Shown piece by piece: positions 20,501 through 31,270 of a DNA stretch of 64,000 bases. The notes beneath the pieces are model-generated. The model was not told where the DNA came from, searched no databases, and saw only the letters and a list, made by a program, of their open reading frames with translations. Origin of the DNA: Sanderia malayensis (taxonomy: Eukaryota > Cnidaria > Scyphozoa > Semaeostomeae > Pelagiidae). The position numbers were made by a program, and so were the translations under genes. The stretch covers positions 868,001 to 932,000 of the forward strand of contig RQOL01000855.1 of assembly GCA_013076295.1 (NCBI GenBank). Direction: 5' to 3'. Position 1 is the first letter of the stretch. Each line of letters opens with the position of its first letter.

Positions 20501-21233
20501 AACAAGAGCTCGTTCATGAAGAAAGCTGTTCAAGGTATTGTCAATCAATTATCATTGCTTATTATTGTTTAGCTTCTTTCGCTTCAAGTATATCGATGCA
20601 GTAAACTCGATAGAGTCTGGTATAGATGTGAGGCTCGAAATGCACCAATGAGAATCAAGGCTATTGTTCACTGCATCACACTCGATCCTGAAGTAAAGTT
20701 TGTTCACTGTGTTGTCAGCTGTTCATCTACAATGGGAGACAAAAGTCCCGCACTTACAACCCGTCAAAGGCTTTGCAAATATCCTTCATCCTCCCCCAAA
20801 CAATGTTGTCTCAAAAAAAGTCTTATACATTATCGACAAAACTCCATTTGCATGGTGATTACAAGGATCTGATTGAGAGAACAACATTGTTTTAGGGGGA
20901 ATTGGTGTCTGACTAAAGCCCAGAAAAGTTTGCGGATTGATAGCTTTTTTTGTACATATACAAGTGTCCCAAGGACTTTTGTCATCTATTGTAGTTACTT
21001 ATACACGTGTCCCCTAAATATTGTAATATGGTTGTATTTTTACTGAAACAGATAGCCAAATCAGTGAACACCCAAGATTTGCAGCTCACCACTTCACCAT
21101 ACCAGCTAAGTTTTGGATTGCTGTTATTTTGTCCATTATACTTTTTCACGTAATTGTTATTAAAATGATTTACACTGAGTGTCGGAAAGAGAGGACGGGA
21201 AAGCGGCCTAAGAATCGTGCCTTCAAAGCATAG
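14544..21233 (+). CDS. KIAA2013: KIAA2013-family two-pass membrane protein
   Basis: Orthologue of the human KIAA2013 protein (634 aa), a conserved membrane protein without an established biochemical role. 15 exons: 14544-14629, 14757-14869, 15317-15439, 15639-15779, 16239-16297, 16477-16575, 17113-17186, 17550-17672, 17886-18024, 18188-18247, 18731-18909, 19419-19531, 20049-20313, 20410-20534, 21052-21233. They total 1881 nt, in frame, giving 626 aa. An N-terminal hydrophobic segment at about 33-50 (LFWCAACIVTFVMYF) acts as a signal anchor. A large central, probably lumenal, region follows, then a C-terminal TM at about 587-607 and a basic tail (KERTGKRPKNRAF). Landmarks shared with the vertebrate protein are LVLSF-type VLSFSGLQYT, PVTPILYVSS, and CYHGPVTMHSAEFW aligned with CFSGHATMHAENLW. 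The start Met at 14544 follows an AT-rich leader. It diverges from VCPIP1 across 707 nt. Confidence 0.9.
15826..16113. repeat. 10-bp tandem repeat (TGTAATCTAT)n in KIAA2013 intron 4
   Basis: About 28 imperfect copies of AATCTACTGT/AATCTATTGT over 290 bp, between exons 15639-15779 and 16239-16297. Confidence 0.9.
16634..17032. mobile_element. Dispersed ~250-bp repeat, copy 1, interrupted by a pogo-like element
   Basis: The left end CTACCATAGTCGACAAAGG followed by TCCTTGGACAC matches the other copies. The right end is cut after TTCCAAGGAC by the element at 16876, and TTGTAG resumes near 17027. Lies in KIAA2013 intron 6. Confidence 0.6.
16876..17026. mobile_element. pogo/Tigger-like MITE in KIAA2013 intron 6
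   Basis: The left end CAGTCGACTCTCGCTATCTC follows TA. The right end GATGGCGAGATTCGACTC is the inverted counterpart and is followed by TA. CAGTCGACTCTCG ends with TA flanks are typical of pogo/Tigger-derived MITEs. No transposase. Confidence 0.7.
20727..20994. mobile_element. Dispersed ~250-bp repeat, copy 2
   Basis: TIR-like ends: CTACAATGGGAGACAAAAGT left, and CCAAGGACTTTTGTCATC followed by TATTGTAG right. The inside has CCCCCAAACAATGTTGTCTC and its partner GAGAACAACATTGTTTTAGG, a second inner inverted repeat. Last intron of KIAA2013. Confidence 0.7.
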
Positions 21234-22133
21234 TCGAATCAGAATAGCAACAACCAAGCAATGCGCAAATACCTCATCAATTACTGTATTAATTGAAGAC
21301 AGAGCTACGACGCACGCTCTTCGCTCCCTCCCACTTTTCCCGGTTAAAGCTGACGCTACAAATGCCATTAACGATTCCGTCTTGTTTTGAACGAAAACAA
21401 ATGAATGCGTAATCCTTGCAGTGCCTCTGCAGTCTACAGATCTTCAATCACCAATTTCCCAGTGCATTCGCAGTGATATGAGTCGTTGAAAGGCAGCTCA
21501 AATCCACAGCTATTGCGAATATTTGAACTTTTGAAGAGACAGTCTTTTGATTGGCTGTTTACAGCAGGACATTGCACACATTTCATAATGATGACACGTA
21601 TTTACTTTATTGTTTCACTTATATGTACATATATGTAACATTTCAACAAATTAGCTTGCTATTATAAGGTGCACCTTAGAATAATAGAAGCCATGTATAA
21701 CCGTTCTTGAATAGCCGGAAATGATTTTACTGCGTTGGAAAAGAGAGCCAATGCTTATTGCTATTTGCTATTTAGCAATCATTCAGAACCTTTCCACAAT
21801 AGGCTGCTTTTGTTTCCAGACTTTCGTAACACACGCAATGCATGCACAACATGATAACAGAAAAAAGAATTTTGCGGAAAAAATGATTTCTAATGCCCTT
21901 GCTTTGTTACAATAATCCGTTTTGCTCGAGTTAAAGACCCCTTAAAAGTTCTGATAGAGTTTCGTGGCCCCTGAAACTTAGAATGTATATCAAGTTTAGC
22001 CACGTTTCTCTTTGGATATTTTTAGCGTTGACGAGAAAAGAAAGCACATTCTTAAACTGCACTTGGTTGCTAATTAAATGACTTGTATAATTGTATATTT
22101 ACAAAGTAATCTAGGAAATGTTTGTCTGGGGTT
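21234..22133. other. KIAA2013/RSPH14 convergent spacer
   Basis: About 900 nt containing the 3' UTRs. A minus-strand AATAAA lies at 21606-21611 and may serve RSPH14, although it is over 500 nt past the stop. No gene recognised. Confidence 0.4.
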
Positions 22134-25100
22134 TTAGGGTTTCCAGGTGATTGTCTTAACAGCAATGTTGGCTGCTTTTCTGACTGCTGCGCTTTCGTGG
22201 TCCTTCACCAAACGTTGAACCTAAAAGTAAAATAATTCATTTGTTTAAGAAGATGAATAGGGCAACTTATTACGGTAGAAGCATAGATGACGACGTAGGG
22301 AAACAAACATGGACACAAGTCCTTGGAACATTTGTAAAATTACGGAAAGGAGGCTACCAACCCATAAGCTCCTTTTTTCGTGGGCTTAGTTCAACCCACC
22401 CCCTCATTACCCCTAAAGCAATGTTATTCTTTCAATCAGACCATTGTGATCATTTGTGATCATCATACAAAAGGAAGTTTGTCGATATTGAATAAGACTG
22501 TTTCTAGAGACAGCATTGTTTCGGGTAGGTGGGGTTTGAAGGATACGTGGGAAAGCAGTGAAGCATTGTTTCAGATATTGATGCGTGAATTGTAGAGAAG
22601 TTGGGCATCCATGAAGATTCTTAGGCGTGGATGAATACATTGAAGCATAGATAACCAGCAGTAGTTAAATGCATTGAGACATTGAAGAAAAGTATCGATG
22701 GCAGTTGGTAATGTTTGGAATTGGATTGTATGCACATAATACAATATTGATATCTCGTGGACGATTTTTGTGGTGAAAAAATCACATATGAAGGAAAAAT
22801 ACCTCTTCGAGTGATTTTAGCAGCTGTGCTCTGCCTTTTGGTGCTTCTGACAGTTCTGTAATCGTCTGCGACAATAAGAAATGTATGAATCAGGAAGGTG
22901 ATTATTTACCAAGCACCAGCGCCTGAAGGGCCATCAATTACAGTCAAGAGGACGCTTCAAGTCAATCGGGACATTCGTACGATTTATTAGTACCACTGCT
23001 GGTCACAGTAGAGTGACCATCTTTGTATTGAATGCAAAGCTAAAGAGACCACTACAAAGCATGGTGAAACATTGAGGCGTGCATAATGGAATTGTGGCAT
23101 CTAAATAAGGTGTGGTTTGGAAATAGAGCTTTTGATTTTGCTTACCACTCGTACCATTTGGCTACTTTTATTGAGTAACAGGGTGAGTTTAAGAAGACAA
23201 ATAGTTCTAATAGCCAATTACAAGGGAACTATTTGAACATACCTTCAAAGTATTAAGTCTCACTTCACTGGACTCGTCTTGGAGTATGGCAACGAGACGT
23301 GAAATCGCACCTGCATCTATGGCAGCATACTTTCCCTTGGTCGTTATGCTAATGCTGAAAAAGTGGTTATTGTTATTACTGCTGGGGTAAGTTGGAAATT
23401 TATCAAATTTAACACATGAGCAGTTGAGACAGTACTTTGTTGATGTTATCATAAGAGGAGTGTGAACCAAGGAACACGGAGCAAAGCAGAGCAATTTAGA
23501 ACAGAACAGAGCAATTTCAAAACAGAGCGATGCAAGATAGATAAGTGTAGACCAGCTAAAAAAAGTAAGAACAGATTTATGGAGTGCACTAAAGAGCAAA
23601 CTCTATGTGGACAATACAATTTAAGATAAGCTGCAAAGCTATAAAGACTTGTAAACATCAAGACCCAAGAATCACAAGCTGAGAATGTATGTGGATGTTG
23701 AAAGACGTGGATTAACTGTTGTCTGCTGAATACATACGCCATCAATGCACCAGCCGCACTTGCTCGAACTTCAGTCGACTTATCCTCAAGAAGCATGCAG
23801 AGGATAGGTACAGTGCCAACATCGCATGCTGCATCTTTTCCATCCAATGGGAAGCTGAAATGTTGACAAATACAATGAAGAATACAGCGACATGTATGTA
23901 CCATGCAAAGATTTTTCTGCTGAATTTTGCTGAGGCTGGTTACCTGAGGTCCATGATGTCCCTTGCTGCCTTTGCTCTGATCACTACGTCTGTGTGTTGC
24001 AGTAGGACTGTGAATATTTGCATGGCATTGTTCTTCAGTGCTTGTGCAGTGTCTATCTTCATGCAGTAATGCAGTGAGTCAAGTATAAGCTCCTGAAAGA
24101 CAACAAACAGCCTCAGCTACATGGCATATCATAACACATTCTTTGCAAATAAAAGCAAGAGATTTGTGTTGCAGGCAACGTGTAAACTTCTTTTTGTGGG
24201 CTTTATTCAACCCCCATTTCTCCTAAAGCAATGCTGTTCTCTTGAGCAGACCCCTGGGATCATTGCATCAAAAGAACTTTGTCAATATTTTATTAAACTA
24301 TTTCAAGAGACAACATTATTGGGCGAAGGAGGAGCATGAGGGATACGTTCAGAATTTGTGAAAGTCGGAAGCGTCCCATGACTTGTGTCCCTTATTTTAG
24401 CTTGATCAATGCAACAGACCAAGGAATCAGGATTCCCAACAACAACAACAGAATGGACAAATAACAGGGCTTCAATGCAGTTGAATTAGCCATTGATAGA
24501 ATTCGCATGGTAATAATACTGATCGTTGATCGTTCATACTTTAATTTCGTCTTCTTCAGTGGGGAGGCTTGCCACAAGCACTGGCACCAAATTGGCCTCA
24601 ACAATTCCTTCAGGTCCTAGAATGAACAAAGTGATATTCAGTGTATGGTTTTTGATGTGTGAAGGAAGATGCAAGTGAAATGCATCCTTTTCCCCTTTTC
24701 TTTCATCTGTGTCGATAGGAAATGAGAGATATGAAGATATGGAGGGTACTCACATAAATAAGGGCAACTATAGGCAGAGGCAATTTATAAAACTTTGATC
24801 ATTGTGTTATTCTGTTTACCTGGTGGTGACTGTGAAGCCATGAGAATGGCTTTGTGAGATTGGATTCTGGCTTTGTAGACCTCATCCTTGAACTATTGCA
24901 AGAAGAAATGTTGCGCATTTTAGTAATAGCTTTCGTCAAATATGTTTAACAGTATCTTTAAGGTTCATCAAATAAATTCAAATATTTACCAGCTTAGACA
25001 ATGGAACTATCACTTTTTGGTTGATAATTGCATCTCTACCAATGGCATGACCTTAAAGATAAATTTTACATGGAAAGGAATGGATGGCATATGCCTTATT

Positions 25101-25972
25101 GATATGGCTAAGTGAACATCAATAAGTTGAACAATTTACTTGCTATATGTTGAGAGAAGTATCTCTCGAAACCTTACACTCAAACACTCCTGTTCATGAC
25201 ATGATCAACTTTTATTTTATTGCTCTCTTGACTTGATTAGAGTTTTTGTTATTTATGGTCAAAGCAGAAACATTATATAATGCAAGTCAAAAGTAATTCA
25301 GGAGATTAACACAAATGAAAGCCAATTTTTCCAGCCTTAACTCTATATCATTTAGCATCATAGAAGAATATTGTAAGAACCTACCAGCCATAATGTATAA
25401 AGCTTCTGTTGTCTTTATTCGCACAGTGGGGTCTTTGTCATTCAGCAAAGTCTTCAGACTTTCCACGATCCCTGCAATGCAAAGAATTATAAGCCATAGG
25501 TTGGTATTATTTGGAGTTCAGATACATAAATGAATTAAGATAAGATAACGTAATGGAGCAAAATAATATAATCTCCTGACAGAGACAAACAAGCTTGGAT
25601 AATAAGGGGCTGGAGTGAAAAGAAAGAGTCGCCTTGGGAGGAGAGGAGCACGTTATTTTGGTTTAATTTTCTTACCAACTCTTATTGATTCGCTGATTTT
25701 TTCAGGATCGTGTAAAACTTCGCAGAGAGCAACCAGAGCCCTCTGTTTGATGATCAGCTCTTCGTCTATTTTCAGTTCTCTGTTCTGTAAAAAATATTTT
25801 TGTGATTTTAGATTGTTTGAGAGTATAGACTAATACAAACCTATTGATGAATGATGACAAAGTCACAAGGCTTATTTACCAATTTTGGAAGAGCCCTGTC
25901 GCCATAGGCAAGTGGAGCCTTGGTAATATCGATGTTCGGTGGAAGATTCGCAGATATAACTGTGTGCGCCAT
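22134..25972 (-). CDS. RSPH14: Radial spoke head 14 homologue (armadillo-repeat axonemal protein, RTDR1)
   Basis: Armadillo-repeat protein linked to axonemal radial spokes and so to cilia or flagella (family knowledge). 11 exons in transcript order: 25972-25880, 25784-25676, 25471-25385, 25051-24990, 24892-24820, 24616-24540, 24092-23944, 23854-23738, 23354-23243, 22865-22803, 22220-22134. They total 1029 nt, in frame, giving 342 aa (vertebrate proteins ~348). The N-terminus reads MAHTVISANLPPNIDITKAP and then AYGDRALPKL, close to the vertebrate ITKAAIAYGQLALPKL type. ARM-type helices follow (QRALVALCEVLHDPEKI, RIKTTEALYIMA, EVRASAAGALMA, TTKGKYAAIDAGAI). The C-terminal TITWKP matches the family ending VIEWKP. 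The short exons roughly follow the repeat units. The gene diverges from ETHE1 across 435 nt. Two members of a dispersed repeat family lie in its introns near 22310 and 24180. Confidence 0.93.
22310..22560. mobile_element. Dispersed ~250-bp repeat, copy 3
   Basis: Shares GGACACAAGTCCTTGGAACA, CCCCTAAAGCAATGTTATTC and TCTAGAGACAGCATTGTTTC with the other copies. Lies in the last RSPH14 intron; ends eroded and boundaries approximate. Confidence 0.55.
24178..24392. mobile_element. Dispersed ~250-bp repeat, copy 4
   Basis: Core signatures GTGGGCTTTATTCAACCCCC, CTCCTAAAGCAATGCTGTTC and AAGAGACAACATTATTGGGC. Lies in RSPH14 intron 6, ends degenerate. Confidence 0.5.
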
Positions 25973-26407
25973 TTCTGGGTGGACAAACAATTGTGCAAAC
26001 AATTGCAAACAATTTCCGTCGTCTTGAGTTTTTCGACTTATTTAGGCCAAATATTCAGTAAACAACCCTTCGTCATCTGTTACTATGCAACACATTTTGT
26101 GCTGACACGATTGCTGACACGATTCACTTCAATGATTAAAATTGCAGAGTCAAGTTGAAGTGCATTGTTATTGCATTGGCCTGGCCACTGCTGGTATGGT
26201 TTCTGTGCGTTTCAGCTTTCACTAGATCAAATGCCATGCCATGCTGTGAAATAGAAACCACAATGGAACAAACGGCGTCCCAATAAATATTATCGTCCCA
26301 TTTCTTTCCTTGTTTACCCGCAGCAGACTCTTCACAGAACTGTGCAGTGTGCATAGGTTGCTGATAATATTTCCGTGCAAGCCATCCCTTATACATTATA
26401 TGCAACA
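25973..26407. promoter_or_regulatory. Shared upstream region of RSPH14 (-) and ETHE1 (+)
   Basis: 435 nt separate the two start codons, the tightest divergent pair in the window. It holds no other gene or recognisable repeat and probably acts as a bidirectional promoter, by position only. Confidence 0.5.
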
Positions 26408-29195
26408 ATGGCAGGCTCCCTAAGAAGGACAATATTTCGCCAGGTAAAGATGACTTTTCTATTTTTTTATTGACACTTTTCTCATTATTGTTGCATACTT
26501 GGCGAGACTAGGAAGCACTTTAAGACCAGTGATTTCCTTAGTTTGTTGTAGAATCCTTACAGCCCCTTTGATCATTTCCAAAGTTGCTTTAGAAGTGTCT
26601 TTCTACATTGTTATTATTCACCGTTTGTTTATGAAAGCTGAAAGTGTTAAATATTGTTTTTCTTTAGTTTTATGACAAAGAATCTTGGACTTACACGTAT
26701 TTACTTGGCTGCCCACAGACAAAGGAAGCTATTTTAATTGATCCAGTTGATTTACAAGTTTGTATGGTTTCAGTTTGCATTTAAATTTTGATAGGCACAG
26801 GCCTAGATAAATATTATCTTGCCGTCTTGTGTTACTGATCAAATGCACTTTTTCAGGTTGAAAGGGATCTGAAGTTTATCAATCAATTCGGCTTGAGACT
26901 CAAATATGCAGGTTTGTTACCGTAATGCTTCGATTAAATGCCCCCTTTTTTAAACACCCCTCAAATAGATGCCCCTAAAATATCAAATAAACGCCCTGGG
27001 CATTTAATCAGAGAATTACGGTATGCTAATTACCAAAGAATGACTTACAATGAGTCAGCAAATTTCTGGATAAGTCTTTTTTGTTAATTTCAATGGATAG
27101 ATTATGATATTAGGAGCATTACTATAGATATATATGCAATGTGATGAGTGCTTGTTTTTGTGTAGTGAATACGCACTGTCATGCTGATCACATCACTGGC
27201 ACTGGAATACTAAAAAACTTGACTTCATGTCAGAGCATGATCTCCAAGTCAGCAGGAGCAAGGGCAGACATTCTTTTGACTGACGGAGACTTAATAACCT
27301 TCGGCGAACAGGTTCGCAACCAAACCTTTACTTCTTTCACCCAAGGATAGAATTTCAAGGATGTAGACCTATGTAGACAAACTTATGTTTTTAGCAAGAA
27401 TGAACTGAGCTTTCGTAACAGTACAATCTACCTTTTGTTAAAAGAGCTCTCGATGTGACAATGTGTTTTTTACTTGTGTTATTTTGCATTGTAGAAATTG
27501 GAAGTCTTGTCAACACCTGGACATACTGATGGTAATTACTTCTTAACTCTTCCATCTAGCAGTGGCCGCGCCAGCTCCAAAAAGTGGGGGGGGATTTTTT
27601 CCAGGGCGGGCAAGAAGTTTTTACAAATTGTGTCTTGCTGTTCTAGGGGTACATGGCGTGCCCAAGGCATGCACGCAATGGCCAGAGGTCTGGGGGCACT
27701 GTAAACCCCCTGGTAGGGGTCCAGGGGGCGAAGCCCCCAGAAGCTCAAAGGATTTTGTCATTTCTGAGGTCTCAAAATGGCTTAGGATCCTTTGACTTCT
27801 CTTTCTGCATACATTGAAATAATCTTGCGACACAATTCACAGAACGTAAGCCTACCCCCCCCCCCAATTTTCTCATCGGATTTGCATGAATCTCGGAGAC
27901 CATCTTTCTGAAAAAATGGGGGGGACTAGTCCCCCCATTCCCCCCTGGCGCCGCCACTGCCATCTAGAGAAACACTTTGTGAAATTCTTCTTCCAAGCTA
28001 TATAAAATCACAATTCTAATGTCTTATTGCTTTCATTGATAATTTTTTGGTTTGTTTTTTGAAGGTTGCATGACGTTTGTGGACCACGAATGCCGACGTG
28101 CCTTTACTGGTGATGCTTTGCTGATCAGAGCTTGTGGAAGAACAGATTTTCAACAAGGTAAGCTCGTTCATAGCTTTTTCAATGATGTCTTTCTTTACTC
28201 AGAAAAATACAAATTTTAATGAACTGGGTGAACATGCAAACGAGGCCAACACGCAAACGAGGCCAGTGTGGAAATACCATGCAAGGAGTGTCAACTGGAA
28301 ATAGAGGGGGGAAAAGCAAGAACCTAAGAAACAGACATCACAGAGTAGACAGGGAGGAGTGTGAAGACAGTGACAAGGATAACTTAGAATCGTTATTTAT
28401 GGAGAATTATCATAAATGCTGCAGGAGTACATCCTCAGCCATCTGGCAAGAGAGATAATTCACCTGCAAAACTTTGACATTGAAGTTGTATGGAGGTTAC
28501 CTTGACGTAAATATGAATTTTATACAATTTTTTGTGAATGGTTGAAATTAAACTAATTTTATGTTTTATTTCAGGTGACCCAAGATTACTGTATGACTCT
28601 GTTCATCAAAGGATCTTTTCACTTCCATCTGATTATCTCCTCTACCCTGCCCATGACTATAAAGGTGAATATTTTTGTCATCTCACACAATCTCGCATGC
28701 AATATTTCAGTTAACATCCTAAATATTAGTTGCTTAAATTAAATGCCTGAGTTTTGCTATTTCAAGGCTGCACTGTAACCAGTGTGGAGGAGGAGAAGAT
28801 CTACAATCCTCGACTGACAAAGACAAAGGAAGAATTTGTGACCATCATGGAAAACCTTGGTCTGGCAAAGCCTAAAAAGCTTGGTAAGTGAACAGGTTGA
28901 AGTTTTCTTCAAAGTTATACCCATTTCACTCAGCTTTGCTCTTCTTCAAGGATGATCTGTATAGCAAACTGCTTCTTTGCAATATGACGGAAAAGCTTTA
29001 TTAAGCCCCCTGTCTCTACTAAGCCTCACATCTGTATTGAGCCTCTTTCTGGGACAGTGAAAATTAATATGACCCCAGGGCTGAATACAGTTTTGATAAT
29101 ATATTATACTTATTTCATTAGATGAAGCTTTGCCGTGGAACATAATGTGTGGACCAAGTCAGTTGGGTGAACCTATGAAGGGAAGTAGTTCATGA
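26408..29195 (+). CDS. ETHE1: Persulfide dioxygenase ETHE1 (mitochondrial, metallo-beta-lactamase fold)
   Basis: Mononuclear-iron dioxygenase that oxidises glutathione persulfide to sulfite in mitochondrial sulfide breakdown. Nine exons: 26408-26443, 26668-26757, 26857-26911, 27166-27311, 27495-27531, 28065-28157, 28575-28664, 28767-28883, 29122-29195. They total 738 nt, in frame, giving 245 aa (human 254). The fold motif [11 protein letters not shown] gives His64, His66, Asp68 and His69. STPGHTDG gives His119, [18 protein letters not shown] gives Asp138 and Arg147, and YPAHDY gives His179. The predicted iron ligands His64, His119 and Asp138 keep the human spacing. The N-terminal [12 protein letters not shown] is short and arginine-rich, as in mitochondrial targeting. 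AATAAA lies at 29348-29353. Intron 5 holds a hAT-type element and intron 3 a TA-flanked one. Confidence 0.95.
26920..27021. mobile_element. TA-flanked MITE (CCGTAAT family) in ETHE1 intron 3
   Basis: A 102-bp near-palindrome. Left end CCGTAATGCTTCGATTAAAT, right end ATTTAATCAGAGAATTACGG, flanked by TA on both sides. The AAATGCCC/AAACGCCC interior links it to the longer 36604 element. Confidence 0.75.
27560..27959. mobile_element. hAT-type non-autonomous element (MITE) in ETHE1 intron 5
   Basis: A 400-bp element with imperfect TIRs (CAGTGGCCGCGCCAG left; CTGGCGCCGCCACTG right). It is flanked by a perfect 8-bp duplication CCATCTAG at 27552-27559 and 27960-27967. The 8-bp duplication and CAGTGGC-type ends are typical of hAT transposons. 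The interior is rich in G and C runs (GGGGGG, CCCCCC) and has no transposase. Confidence 0.88.
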
Positions 29196-29347
29196 GCATT
29201 GCACAAGTGGCAAGGTGACTATTTTATGGTGGCAGTATTTTGCTTTTTATATAATATGTACAAGCTTGTAGTTTTTATCGTCCCCATTCAAATATTTCTA
29301 TATGCACATAGATCTATCCTCCATATAGCATCCAACATCCATCATAC

Positions 29348-29353
29348 AATAAA
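29348..29353 (+). terminator. Polyadenylation signal of ETHE1
   Basis: AATAAA about 150 nt downstream of the ETHE1 stop (29195), the only well-placed hexamer before the convergent TMED gene. Confidence 0.5.
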
Positions 29354-29458
29354 TGCTTGTAGGCAATGGTAGTTATGGTTATTTATCAGTAATGTGAATT
29401 AATTGACAGTCTTTTGTGTTCAAAAATGTAACTGCAACTTGTGTTATTGGTTTACAGT

Positions 29459-29723
29459 AAAAGCTCTATTAAGCCCTGCTGGGGGGGGGCTTATTTGATT
29501 GCCAATGTCCCAAAGGGGGGCTTAATAGAATTCTTCAATAAACTTTAGAAAAATGTTTGTGTAGAAAAACAGAAAATGAACTCTACAAGCTGTTATGGTT
29601 TATTCAATCACAATTTCAAAAACAAGGGGGGGTCTTAATAGAGAGGGATGTGGGGCTTAATTAAAAATCTTGTTTTTAAAGGGAGGCTTAATAGAGAGAG
29701 GGTGCTTAATAGAGTTGTTATGG
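29459..29723. repeat. CTATTAAGCCC-type repeat cluster after ETHE1
   Basis: Begins AAAGCTCTATTAAGCCC and ends near GGTGCTTAATAGAGTT, giving a loose inverted-repeat layout with several GGGGCTTAATAG motifs between. It is probably an old relative of the 36604 family. Similar fragments occur near 29000 and 30236-30310. Confidence 0.45.
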
Positions 29724-29763
29724 TGTGTCTGACTAGTAGGATTTTACTCTGTAATACAGAATT

Positions 29764-29778
29764 TTTATTCAATTTATT
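29764..29778 (-). terminator. Polyadenylation signals of the TMED gene
   Basis: Two minus-strand AATAAA hexamers at 29764-29769 and 29773-29778, about 200 nt past the TMED stop (29971). Confidence 0.4.
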
Positions 29779-29970
29779 GATCTCTAATCATACTGTAATG
29801 AATTCAAGACATGTACAAGAAAAATGCAATTTTGGGTGAAATTCTTTTGTTCCTCATAATCCGTGGGTAGTGTTATGCATAATAGGATACAATGAAAAGT
29901 GCTTGGCACGCATATAGTCAATGTCACAATGGTTAAGTAACACAATGAAAAAGCTGCCAATGCTGTTGGG

Positions 29971-31270
29971 TCATCCAAAGAATTTGAATTTCTTTCTGCT
30001 TCCTTCTTCGAACAAACTTTTGACAATGAAGACCTGAAGAACTCCAACAGCTATCATGATAACGCAGGACACGAACGAGAACCCATTCACTCTTGAAAGG
30101 TTATTTTCCACCAAGAAGTAATGGCGTCTCTTTTTGGCTGCATTCATTGTTTCAAATCTTTCCACAACATCCGAAGATGAAAGCAAATTTTGCAAAGTAT
30201 CCTGTTGAAATAAATCACAGGGTCATATGGGAACATACTGTATAAGCTCTGTTGAGCCCCCCTTGCTCTGTTGAGCCCCCATCTCTCTGATGAGCCCTCT
30301 CTTACAAGATAGAAAATTAAGAATCCTGGCTCAATGTCTAGTTGAAAAGGTTCCTTAATTTTTGGGCACATTTTAGATCTACAAAGATTCTTAAAATTGT
30401 TTTGATTTAATGAAGGAAATTTGTATTGAAAATAAGAGTGAAAAATGTGTTTCCAAAACTTGCAAAATGTGAAAGCTGCTACAAGAATTTTCTTAATAAT
30501 TTCCTTGTAGTTCCAAAATTTTCTTAAATTTTAGGGTGTCTAGTGCTAGGTTGAGTGAAAAACATGCAAATAGGTTTGAGTGTTTGTACAACATACTTAC
30601 TTTGAATTCTTTTGCCAAACCTTTAGCTGTCGGCTTCTCTTGTTTTTGAGTGAATTTATCAAGAAAGACCTGCATGACATCGCCTTTGGCAATGTTAAAC
30701 TCGACAGACACAATTTTGAATGCACGGCTAAATGAGTTGTCCAAACAGACTTGATACTCTCCTTCTCTGGTTACATTGAATTGGTAATTAATTGACCTGA
30801 CCTTGTTCCCAGAATTCACCACGTTTTTCCATGGATCCAATACCTCATAGCTAATGTCCACATCGCCACCTTTAGATACCTGGATTGGATCAAGCACAAA
30901 ACGGGACGTTATAGCTATATACGTATACCCACATACAACCTATACTTAGTGTAGGTGGTACTGCAAGACGAAAGCTATTTATCTTTCTCCATTAGAGGGG
31001 AAACAGGAAAGAAGGAGGCTTTACACCTTGTGGCAATTATTTGTTTCCTTTCATCCTGACAGCAAGATATTATTAGATCTGTAAACCTTTGAAAAAATAG
31101 GCCTAAGCAGTCTATACCTCTGCTTCGAGGAATGCTAATCCCTCTTCGTCCATTTCGGATGGTTTCAGATATTGTCCGAAGCAAGATTTCGTTCCTGGCC
31201 TAATCATGACACTGTAGGAGTAGGCCAGTGAAACTAAACATGATATTAACAACAGCTTTACAACAGCCAT
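29971..31270 (-). CDS. Transmembrane emp24 domain protein (p24 family, gamma/TMED1-5-like)
   Basis: Type I membrane cargo receptor of COPI/COPII vesicles between ER and Golgi. Three exons in transcript order: 31270-31118, 30879-30601, 30201-29971, giving 663 nt and 220 aa, normal for the family. It has a cleavable signal peptide at about 1-18 (MAVVKLLLISCLVSLAYS), then a GOLD domain holding Cys30 (PGTKSCFGQYL) and the paired cysteine in GEYQVCLDNSFS. A coiled/heptad stretch precedes a C-terminal TM (FVSCVIMIAVGVLQVFIV) and a short cytosolic tail EEGSRKKFKFFG with lysines and an FF pair, as expected for coat binding. The start at 31270 is chosen because it begins the signal peptide; the reading frame runs further upstream but lacks that logic. 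The subfamily (TMED1/5 or TMED3/7 side) cannot be fixed by eye. Minus-strand AATAAA hexamers lie at 29764 and 29773. Confidence 0.9.

Larger units (their letters stand above)
29196..29970. other. ETHE1/TMED convergent spacer
   Basis: 775 nt holding 3' UTRs, polyA hexamers of both genes and, at about 29459-29723, a run of CTATTAAGCCC-type repeats related to the TA-flanked elements elsewhere in the window. Confidence 0.45.
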
